A stretch of 64,000 nt of DNA, from the NCBI GenBank assembly GCA_949987565.1, contig OX465115.1, forward strand, positions 3,940,004 to 4,004,003, given 5' to 3'. Source of the stretch: Luidia sarsii (lineage: Eukaryota; Echinodermata; Asteroidea; Paxillosida; Luidiidae). A program made the position numbers and the translations under genes. The notes under the pieces are model-generated. The model did no database searches, had not been told where the DNA came from, and saw nothing but the letters and a program-made list of their open reading frames with translations. Shown one piece after another: positions 31,501 through 39,331 of this stretch. Numbering within the stretch: the stretch's first letter is position 1; each line of letters opens with the position of its first letter.

Positions 31501-32031
31501 GTGGCTGAAATCAAGCAGAGGAAACTGGAGAACAAACGGAAAAAGGACGAGGCCAAACGTCAGGCCAAACTGGACAAGCAGGAGCGCAAACGACAGAAGA
31601 AGGCGGCCGCTGCCCCCGAGAGGCAGCCCCTCGTAGAGGAGGGGGGTGCCGCGGCACCTGCGCCACCTGCGGCGCCTTCAGCACCTGGGCCGAGCGGGCC
31701 TGCACCGCCCCCGCCACCGGCACCTGGGGCACCTCCACCACCGGCACCTGGGGCACCTCCGCCACCGCCGGGGCCTGCGGCACCCATGGCACCACCTATG
31801 GCACCTGCAGCACCACCTATGGCACCACCTATGGCACCTTCAGCACCGCCTATGGCACCTCCAGGCCCTCCTGCAGGCCCACCACCTAGGGCACCTCCCC
31901 CGGGCCCCAGTGGGCCACCTCCCCCGGGCCCCAGTGGGCCACCCCCTCCGGGCCCCAGCGGGCCGCCCCCGCCCCCACCGGGCGGTGGTGGGGGACCTCC
32001 ACCTCCCCCTCCCCCTCCCCCACCCCGTTGA
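25595..32031 (+). CDS. Type I membrane receptor: PYG motif, 2 TSP1, Ig, TM, proline-rich tail
   Basis: Proposed exons: 25595-25679, 25873-25932, 26480-26671, 28729-28908, 29550-29687, 30356-30487, 30710-30742, 31187-31280, 31470-32031; 1476 nt, 491 residues. Exon 1 is a signal peptide (HWMLLLMVTIAES). Exon 2 encodes a short HEYEPYGPRQDLQPG motif similar to the upstream gene's repeat. Two TSP1 exons follow (WGQWSEWQVCSVTCGRG, six cysteines each, nearly identical). The Ig domain is split over two exons, with VLSCYAG (first Cys), ATVAWYR (Trp) and DEGIYACAF (D.G.Y.C). The membrane segment is LWPICLPVLLLAAGLCSI. The tail starts basic (KRKKDEAKRQAKLDKQERKR) and ends in ~120 residues of PPMAPP and PSGPPPPG repeats suited to EVH1, SH3, WW or profilin binding. 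Ectodomain introns are all phase 1. Two intervening exon copies (26873-26986; 27043-28094) are broken and must be skipped. Orthologue unknown; UNC5-like order is not matched. Confidence 0.78.
25780..25845 (+). repeat. SINE fragment at the duplication edge
   Basis: It carries AAGACTAGTAAGAGCGCTGG and CCAGAGGTCTGGGTTCAAAT (B box). The left boundary of the tandem exon duplication falls in or right next to the B-box sequence. Confidence 0.6.
25831..26986 (+). repeat. Tandem duplication, unit 1
   Basis: Unit 1 runs from the intron sequence AAATCACTTGGCTGACCATT through exon 2, TSP1 exon and the first part of the Ig exon. Unit 2 begins at about 26990 with AAATCACTTCGGTGACCATT and continues to the complete Ig exon ending 29687. 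Matching introns retain long near-identical stretches (for example CCACAGTAGCCCCGAGAAAA at 26716 and 28938), so the event is recent or homogenised by gene conversion. Confidence 0.88.
26873..26986 (+). pseudogene. Truncated Ig exon (duplication breakpoint)
   Basis: The acceptor TTTTTCAG and the frame are intact and the translation parallels the complete exon 29550-29687 up to VAWYRN. At 26986 the exon is fused to intron sequence (CAGTTAAATCACTT), loses its last ~8 codons and its GT donor, and reads into a stop at 27003-27005. Because neighbouring exons are phase 1, skipping it keeps the frame. Confidence 0.85.
27043..28094 (+). pseudogene. Exon 2 copy split by a foldback transposon
   Basis: The exon starts after ACAG (27041-27042) as AGCCGATACC, is interrupted at 27054-28041, and resumes with GATACCGGCTCGTCCCGCGT to the donor CCGG|GTAAAT at 28094. 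Ignoring the insert and one TSD copy, the reading frame still corresponds to the intact exon 25873-25932 (PIP..., YE.Y.PRQ...QPG) with no stop. As it stands it cannot be a normal short exon. Confidence 0.82.
27054..28041. mobile_element. 988-bp foldback element with ~295-bp TIRs and 6-bp TSD
   Basis: The ends TATGGTGGCGCAGAAGGGAC and GTCCCTTCTGCGCCACCATA are perfect inverted copies flanked by GATACC (27048-27053 and 28042-28047). The arms (27054 to about 27350; about 27745 to 28041) are filled with alternating TTTGCG and CGCAAA words such as GTCGCAAATATTTGCGC, so each arm can also fold internally. The ~395-bp centre (27351-27744) is unrelated single-copy-looking DNA without an ORF. Non-autonomous; superfamily uncertain. 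Confidence 0.88.
28205..28625 (-). repeat. ~95-bp tandem array, related to 50290-50660
   Basis: Four to five units carry GAATTCATTGGCTACGGCTT, CACACGAGTCTATGGAAGCC and GCTGCAGCCAATTCCCATAG. It is the reverse complement of the array at 50290-50660; one more half unit lies at about 30510-30600. It is absent from the corresponding intron of duplication unit 1. Confidence 0.8.
29080..29345 (+). pseudogene. 3' fragment of a non-LTR retrotransposon (reverse-transcriptase tail)
   Basis: Two overlapping frames give RTKRYQARAAS and then PRSASLWNSFPNS ... AYDLALFKRGMSILYL. The arrangement R.RYQ...PRSASLWNSLP....LALFKRG is the typical extreme C-terminus of LINE reverse-transcriptase polyproteins. A one-base frameshift separates the two parts. 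A CCTTGTTTCGGGCAAATCTG 3' tail follows. It is inserted in the intron of duplication unit 2 and is absent from unit 1, so it is younger than the duplication or was lost from unit 1. Confidence 0.75.
29690..30285 (+). repeat. G-rich minisatellite
   Basis: About 600 bp of GGGTTGATTGGGGCAGGGCG, GTGCAGGCCAGGGCGGGTTG and related words in the intron that splits the Ig domain, directly after the donor at 29687. G-runs every 6-10 bases could form G-quadruplexes on the transcript. Confidence 0.9.
30845..31060 (+). repeat. tRNA-derived SINE, near-complete copy
   Basis: Order: GATCCCTGGAGATATACAGC, CACCCCGGCAAAGACTAGTA, GGAAGGCCGCCATCTAAGGG, A box GACAGCTCAGATGAAAG, CCAGAGGCC, B box GGGTTCAAGTCCCGGTCCAG, tail TTTTCTTAGCCAATTTTTC. 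This is the reference for the shorter copies in the window. It lies in the intron before the membrane-segment exon. Confidence 0.8.
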
Positions 32032-32107
32032 ATCATCCAATCATCCGGCACAGTGGAGAAAGTCTGGCCGGGTGACTGAAAAGCAGCAAGGTTCAGATTG
32101 TGCGAGT

Positions 32108-32385
32108 GTCTGCTTTCAATAACATTAATTGCTCCGTCTGTCTGTCTGTCTTTCTGCATCTCTCTGTCCGTCTTCATCTGGCTTTCTGTATCTCTGCCTG
32201 TGTCTTTCTGTATCCCCCTACCTGTCTCTGTCTCTGTCTGTCTATATCTCTTTCTGTCTCTCTCTATCTCTTCCTCTGACTGTTTCTCTATCACTCGGTG
32301 GCACTCTTTGTCTCTATCACTCTTTCTGCCCCAGTCTCTATTTGTCTTCCTCGTTAAGTCTCTCTCCCTCTGTCCGTCACAATGT
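32108..32385 (+). repeat. Pyrimidine-rich (TCTG/TCTC)n tract
   Basis: An imperfect CT-rich microsatellite (CTGTCTGTCTGTCTTTCTGC and similar) lies in the 3' flank of the membrane receptor gene, before its AATAAA. Confidence 0.8.
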
Positions 32386-32475
32386 TGACTGGTGGAAGGA
32401 TTAGACTACAAAGTATCATTGACGATGCATCAGTGGTTAAGAAACGTCTCAGATCCAAATTTGAAGAAAAAAAGG

Positions 32476-32481
32476 AATAAA
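32476..32481 (+). terminator. Candidate polyadenylation signal of the TSP1-Ig receptor gene
   Basis: AATAAA about 445 bp after the stop codon, beyond the CT-rich tract. Confidence 0.4.
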
Positions 32482-34009
32482 AGTTGGCTTCAATTTTCCA
32501 ATGATCTTGCCCCACTGCCTGGTTTATTGTGTGCCAAGGACAGAGTACGCCATCCCGATACCCACCCCAACCCCTCAAGTTCTCTCTGTACTAACGCATC
32601 AGGACTCGCCATCCTGAGGTGGGCTATAGTATAGTTAGTCCCCGGCATACACGTAACCCTCACCACTATTGGGACTCTTTACACCCGAGGCCTTTCCACC
32701 CTCCACAGCCGTTCTCCGAGAATTTCTACCCCCAAAGAAATGATCAAAGCAGAATTCGAAAGCCAACTGGAAATTAGCACGACACTCACAGCAGACTTAT
32801 ATCCTCGTAGGGATTGTGCTCGTCCGAATCACTACAATCTCGAGGGCCCGACATGACAAAGCCTACCCCAAATGGTACAATGTGGTGCAGTGTATTCCAT
32901 TGGTTCTCTTGTGAGAATTTGGAAAGCCTGCACCGGAATGATCAAAATCAAGATTTGGAAAAAAGGGGGAGTTTCTCAATGGGCCTGCTATAGGATGGAA
33001 CCTACGTGACCTATGTCTGGGTGATTCGAGACAATATCAAAGCAGTTGGCAAGATCCTTTGTGTTACTCTCTCAATTTGTAAAACTGGTCTTATCCTGGG
33101 GGTTGTAATAGGGACAAGTGACCGATCTTTACTTTTTGCCCTTGATCAAATACGGCACCAATCACAGGGGTTGGCTTTCTCTGACGTCGATATCGGACTT
33201 CCAACATTTTCCTTTGGGGTTGCGCACAGCCATAGAGTTTCTACTTTTTTTAGAATGTGTATCCCTGTCCAAAAGAAAGAGACAGCAATGTCCCCGGGGA
33301 AATTGCCAAAGTATGTGATTGTAGGTCTATCCACTGTTGGGGAAAATTAACAGGAATTTGATGTGCTATGAGATGGGCTTCTTACAACAACAACAAAACA
33401 AAAAACAAAAAACGACCTTCCCACAAAACCGAACAATCAACAAAAATTAACAAACACACAAACAAACAACCCCAACAAATCAACAAACAAACAAATCAAC
33501 AACAACAACAAAAACAAAGAAAAATTGAGACTGCTTTAAATGGCAGTAGTTGTGTTCTAATTTCTCTCAGAGGCTGAAAATACATTCCAGAATTGGGGAA
33601 GGTGTCAAAGTATGGTACAATCTATTTCAAAATGGCGGTCGCTTACTTCAAAATGATTGCGAGCATTTTGGCAAAACCTCGCAGGTTCGGGAAAACTTAA
33701 AAGTTAAAAACAGTTTTTTCTGGTTTTTTGTTTTAATGCAGCATCTCTGAAGAAAAAAATAAAACATCTTAGTATATATATATTTGTTTTCAATTTCTCA
33801 CTAAAGGGCTACAGAAAATAACACACATACTGTACATGCACATGTTTGTCAGAGAGGAGTGTTATAGTCATTCCACCAGCTCAGAATTCATTAGTCCTTT
33901 CTCTTGGGAAATCTTGAAAACAGAGAGGGGGGAAAAGTGATGGTTATTCATGACACTTGTCTTAAAACTGCTTTGTCTGCTCTGTTTTCTTATTTTGTCG
34001 TGTTAGTTT

Positions 34010-35025
34010 GGACTTTATTGTTGATGGTGTTACTGTTTTCTTTGCTCTTGACGATGTTACCGCTGCTGTTGTGACTTTTGTTGCTGTTGTTTACCGCTGC
34101 TGTTGTGAAGTTTGCTGCTGTTGTTGCTGTTATTGCTGTGAATTCTGTTGCATGTGAATGCTGCGAATTCTGGTTGTTGCTGTGACTTGTTAGTGTTGTT
34201 AATGCGGCTGTTGTTGCTGTGACATTTGTTTTTGTTTTTGCTGTGAATTGTGTTGCTGTTGTTGCTGCTGTTGTTGCTTTACTATTACTGTGTTTTTGTT
34301 GATGTTATTGCTGTTGCTGTTGTTGCTACTGCAGAGGTTGCTACACTCGATATGATTCTTGCTGTTGTTATTCTTTCCTGTTAGTGCTGCTGCAGTTAGT
34401 TACTGTTGCTGCTGTTACTGTTGTTCTTGCAGTTACTGTTGCTGTTGTTGCTATTATTGCTGTTGCTGCAGTTACTCTTGATGTTGCTATTGTTACTGCT
34501 GTTGCACTTACTGTTGCTATTGTTGCTGTAGTTACTGTTGCTGTTGTTGCGTTTACTGTTGCTGTTGCCGTTACCATTACTGTTGCTATTGTTACTGTCA
34601 TTGCTGCAGTTACTGTTGCTATTGTTACTGTCATTGCTGCAGTTACTGTTGCTGTTGCTACTGTTGTTGCTGCTGCAGTTACTGTTGCTGCTTTTTTCTA
34701 TTGTTACTGTTGCTGTTGTTGCTGCAGTTACTGTTGCTGTTGTTGCTATTGTTACTGTTGCTGCTGCAGTTATTATTGCTGTTGTTGCAATTGTTACTGT
34801 TGCTTTTCCTGCTGAAGTTACTGTTGCTGCTGCAGTTATGGTTGCTGTTGTTGCTATTGTTACTGTTGCTGCTGCAGTTATTGTTGCTGTTGTTGCTATT
34901 GTTACTGTTTCTGCTGCAGTTATTGTTGCTATTGTTATTGTTACTGTTGCTGTTCCTGCTGCAGTTACTGTTGCTGTTGTTGCTGCATTTACTGTTGCTG
35001 TTGTTGATGATGCTGTTGTTAACTA
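34010..35025 (+). repeat. Compound GTT/GCT/ACT trinucleotide-type repeat, ~1 kb
   Basis: About 1 kb consists of GTTGCTGTTGTTGC and GCAGTTACTGTTGCTG words with period 3 and an overlying 15-24-bp order (TTGCTATTGTTACTGTTGCT). Every frame is open for long distances, giving Leu-rich, Val/Ala-rich or Asn/Ser-rich translations; this comes from composition, not coding. Confidence 0.9.
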
Positions 35026-35484
35026 TAGAATCCACAACTGGCCAAACACATCTTAGACAGGGGAGGTTCCCCGGCGAGCAAAAAGAACAGAAACAAAGAA
35101 AACCAAAATAATTAAAATGCAAGACAAACCGAAAAATTAACTTCTGTCAAATAGACAGAGTACCAATGTACCATCTTCATTTTGTCATTTTGCACTCTGA
35201 TTGGGGAATATGTTTCCGGAGCAAAATATCCGACCAAAATAAACACCTAATGACATTATTACATACAGCTTTACAGGTACAAATACACACTCGTTGCGTC
35301 AGAATGTAAAAGATATTCTCCTCTCCTCTGTATTTTATACATGTGAGAACATTGACGCCGTAATGTTTTCAGGAATAAAAAAAAAATGATGTAAATTTAG
35401 GTACAGTTTTTGGCCATGAGAGAGGGTTTGTGGGTACACTGCACATGCAGTGTCTCTTGAGGAAAAGGGCACAGTTCTGAGGAG

Positions 35485-35605
35485 AACAAGTGAGTGGGAA
35501 CCAGTGAGTGGGAACCAGTGAGTGGGAACCAGTTAGTGGGAACCAGCTAGTGGGAACCAGTTAGTGGGAACCAGCTAGTGGGAACCAGTTAGTGGGAACC
35601 AGGGA
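35485..35605 (+). repeat. 14-bp tandem repeat
   Basis: About nine copies of AGTGGGAACCAG plus two variable bases (TG, TT or CT). Confidence 0.9.
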
Positions 35606-35719
35606 ACCTAATGCGAGTGTGCCAGAACACCCTGGTCAAACCCATGTTTCTCTCACCGGTTCCCTTCAGAGCCTACCCATCTTCTTATAGGGTCTGTGCA
35701 ACAAAACTTGGATTACTTC

Positions 35720-36406
35720 CATCCATGCTACAGAACTGTTTTGCAATGTTGCTATCAACCAAACTGTTTTGCACACTCCTTCTGGGGGGTGCATTTGCAA
35801 ATTTTCAGGGTTTTTTGCTAATGAGAATTTTAATATTCACGAGCAAATTTTGTGATTTCATCACAGGATCATGCAACAGAAACCCAATTGGTTGAATGGG
35901 TACAAAAGTTTCTAAAAAATGTCTTGTCTTTCCTGCAGACCCATCCCTAAACCTGTTGATTTACTGCCAAAATGTGTGCTTCATAATCATTTTAGTGAAG
36001 GAGTTTTTCATCAAACCTAATCCAGAGGGATTAATTTGCAGTTGGAAAGTTTTTCTGACGTGTTTTAAAATGTGGGTGTCAGTAAACTCGGTCCGTAACC
36101 AACTTGGTCCCAGTCAACTCGGTCCGTGACCAACTCGGTCCGTAACCAACTGGGTCCCTATGAGAAAATGTGCACAGAGACTGTTGGTCACGGACCGAGT
36201 TGGTCAAGGACCGAGTTGACGTGAAATCTTCCTGACATGACCTTACAATAGCGCCCTCATTTTTACAAGGATATTTGTAAAGGTAAAGAAGATGACCAAT
36301 TTCTGACTCCACTAAGAAAAAGAAGCTTGCAAATAGTTTGTCCACTTTAGATCCCTAGATGACAGCAGAGTTTGAGCTCGGCCGTGATACTGATTGCAGA
36401 GACCCT
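35720..36406 (-). mobile_element. TTAA-ended MITE (family E) with an internal inverted repeat
   Basis: The right end TGCAGAGACCCT abuts TTAA (36407-36410). The same end in inverse orientation is at 57603 (TTAA then AGGGTCTCTGCA). The body shares CATGCTACAGAACTGTTTTG, TGCAACAGAAACCCAATTGG and TTTCCTGCAGACCCATCCCT with 57640-57850. The left end of this copy was not located. A separate ACTCGGTCC inverted repeat is embedded at 36085-36225. Confidence 0.6.
36085..36225. repeat. ACTCGGTCC direct and inverted repeats
   Basis: GTAAACTCGGTCCGTAACCA, CAACTCGGTCCGTGACC and CAACTCGGTCCGTAACCAAC are direct repeats; GGTCACGGACCGAGTTGGTC and GGACCGAGTTGAC follow inverted after a 50-bp loop. The RNA would fold into a long hairpin. 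Confidence 0.8.
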
Positions 36407-37455
36407 TTAAGACACACACCAGCAAACCCTCACTTATGTTCTACGCCCACCACGGACACACTTCAAGATCCTTACCCATCTTCGCTCGGCTGAAAAGGCC
36501 GAAGCAGCTGCTGGTAGAGGAATCGGTAACCATCTCGACTCAAAAAAAGTTACAACATGACTTGTTAATTGTAACTGTATTGCATTCGTTAAGAACAAAA
36601 TTACTTTCTCAAAACATTCCTTTTTTTATTCTTCCGAGGGAGGGGGAAGGATGTCTATAAAGGGAGGGGCTCTATATTGGGGAAAGGATTTCAACACTCT
36701 CAACAGACCCTTTATGATTATCACCGTGCCGCCATCTTGACGGCAAACTGATAATAACAGACTAGAGCACATAGCATGCTCCAGTTTGAACAAGCGAGGG
36801 CGCCCTAGCCTAGTGCTTGACCTTCTGGCCTCACACCAGGGGGTACTCTACCCTATTGGGCAATGCGGGCATTGGATCAACAGGGAGCCTTCGCATGTCA
36901 TTGCATTTTTCATTCTTGTGCACCACTGTGGTACCCAATATCTGCATGAACTTGCCAATGGCACAGAAACACAATAGGTTATCTGCTAGCCAAAAATAAC
37001 AAAAAAACAACCTACCCAACCACAGACATGCATGTATAAAACATTCTATAGACAGTGTCCATCAAAAAAAAAAAAAGTCAGGATACCGTAATGCCACAGG
37101 GACCAATCTAACATCAATGAGTGCACGCCATGTCACATGTATACAAGCACATGTTAGTTAGCATGACACTATGAGTATCCCAACGCCAATTTTATTAGGC
37201 GGTGTACACATGTGTGCATGTACCATAAACATACATAACCTTTAAACGGAAAAGTGTTTGACAGACTGTGATGGCATGGAGGCTGCCATCTAAAAAAAAT
37301 TGCCTGTATAATTTTTTTCCGAAAAGTGCCGTAGTGTCATAGAGCCATGGGAAAATATGAACGCGTGTCACGCCACACGAATGCAAACATGTGGCGGTGC
37401 TCTTTACTTCCGCCCATAGTTTGACGCTGGTCGGGTCCCCCATGGCATTACAGTA

Positions 37456-37865
37456 TCCTGACGTCATTTCTAATAGACGCTGACCATCTATAGGTTATAT
37501 ATGTCTATGGTGGCAGTGTTCTTTACTTCCGCCGATAGTTTGATGCTAGTTGGATCCCCCATGGCATTGCAGTATCTTGACGTCATTTCTAATAGACGCT
37601 GACAATCTATAGGTTATATATGTCTATGGTGGCAGTGCTCTTTACTTCCACCCATAGTTTGATGCTAGTCGGGTCCCCCATGGCATTGCGGTATTCTGAC
37701 GTCATTTCTAATAGACGCTGACCATCTATAGGTTATATATGTCTATGGTGGCAGTGTTCTTTACTTCCGCCCATAGTTTGATGCTAGTCGGGTCCCCCAT
37801 GGCATTGCGGTATCCTGACATCATTTCTAATAGACGCTGACTGTCTATAGGTTATATGTCTATGG
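37456..37865 (+). repeat. 120-bp tandem array, ~3.5 units
   Basis: TGACGTCATTTCTAATAGAC recurs at about 37458, 37578, 37698 and 37817. Each unit holds a TGACGTCA palindrome (the CRE consensus), CTATAGGTTATATATGTC and CCCCCATGGCATTGC. The last unit has TGACATCA instead. Confidence 0.9.
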
Positions 37866-39141
37866 TCTCTGGTGTGTACAACCAACCTGTATGCTGCCAT
37901 CTAGAGTTGGGGACCCTTTCCTCCCACAATCCTCAGCCCAGCAAAATATCTGACAACTGTAGAAACAGACTCAATCTATTAAGTTCATCTGACGAGTACC
38001 ACAGGTTTTAAATCCAATCACTGTCCATCACATGATATATTCTCCACAATTTTTTTGGGGGGCGGGAAGGGGGTTCAAATTCCCCCGAAAAAATGGAAAA
38101 AATAATAAAAAATTATGAAAAAATAAAAATCAAATTAATTGGGCAACAAAGGGAAAACATTTTTTGCGGCCAGAAGGTCTACTGTAACACTGTATCGAAA
38201 ATCTTGATCTTATACTGTATAGTCAGAAGTTGGTGAAAGAAGTTTGCCGATTGTCGTAAACTTCTCTCTGAGAAGGCAAATTGTTCAGTCTGAGCGGCTA
38301 TTTGAAGTCCAACAGCGCCCTCTACATAAAGCGCAACCTGCGCTCATGAGCCTCTTTGGGGGATTCTAGATTGGAGAGCGCCCCCAAGAGTTTATTGAAA
38401 GTCAGTCGCAAGGATCGGGGCAATCGTGAACCTTTTTTTTTGTCTTAAGCTCCAGTTCATGCTTGGCCTACGTTATCCAAAAGCTGAACAACACTTTCGA
38501 GTGTTCTTTGTTGAGGAAGAGGCAGGAGCCTTTTGGTGTTTTTTTTTCTAATGGAGTTTCTTCACCAATAACCAAAGTCCTGCCATTTTCAAGCCTGGCA
38601 CTTGGACAAGATAAATGGGGATGAAGACAGAGCCAGGTTATGAAAATGCCCCTACATGCTAAATGCAGCCCCCACCTCCATCTCCCAAAAGCTGGTTACC
38701 GTACTGGCTAATTGCAAATCCTTACAAACTGCCTTTCAATGGTCCCCTTCTTTCTGTCTGTAGAAATCCCAACAAATTTACCTCCTAAACAAACCTATAC
38801 ATTATAAAGATGAACGTTTCCGTTGGCTCACTCATATGTCACAATGTTGTTGTGAACCGACAAAACAACTTCATGTCACTTTCCATGCTGACAAACCTCT
38901 CGTACTGAGCCTATTATGTACAATCAGGGTACACATCTTACCATTGGAATTATTATTTTTCTTTTTTTTTCTTCCTTTTTTTTTTTCTTCTTTTTTGGGG
39001 GGAGAAGGGTCAATACCAAAATACCAGCCTATCAAAGATTGTACACAGGGCATCTCAACACTCAATAGAAATCCTAGTATCACATTTGACCACCAAAAAA
39101 TAAAATAAAAACAAGATCTTCATACAATCATTTCTGTAACA

Positions 39142-39144
<3 letters not shown>

Positions 39145-39178
<34 letters not shown>
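39145..39178. repeat. (CT)n microsatellite
   Basis: About 17 CT dinucleotides in a row, in the expected 3' region of CTDNEP1 (read as GA on the transcript). Confidence 0.9.
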
Positions 39179-39181
<3 letters not shown>

Positions 39182-39331
39182 AGTTTTGTTGGGGAGTGGA
39201 TTTTTTTTTTTGTATACAAATTTATGACAATAATAATAACAATAATAATTATGTGGATAAGCATGTACATACAATAGCCTGACCTGGAAGGAAAAGGGTC
39301 GGGTCGGGTCGGGTCGGGGGTTCGGTCTGAG

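Larger units (their letters stand above)
32482..39331. other. Gene-free stretch between the receptor gene and CTDNEP1
   Basis: No exon is recognised on either strand. The contents are repeats: a (CAA)n-rich block at 33385-33530, the compound repeat at 34010-35025, a 14-bp tandem at 35485-35605, a TTAA-ended MITE (35720-36406), a 120-bp tandem array at 37456-37865, and homopolymer/(CT)n runs at 38945-39180. CTDNEP1 3' UTR should occupy the last few hundred bases, but no canonical AATAAA was found on the minus strand. Confidence 0.55.

Noticed and set aside
31560..32294. Gly-rich minus-strand ORF of 244 codons
   Set aside because: Shadow of the proline-rich cytoplasmic tail exon.
34368..35122. 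Leu-, Val/Ala- and Asn/Ser-rich ORFs
   Set aside because: Low-complexity products of the GTT/GCT repeat, open on both strands; no start context or domain.
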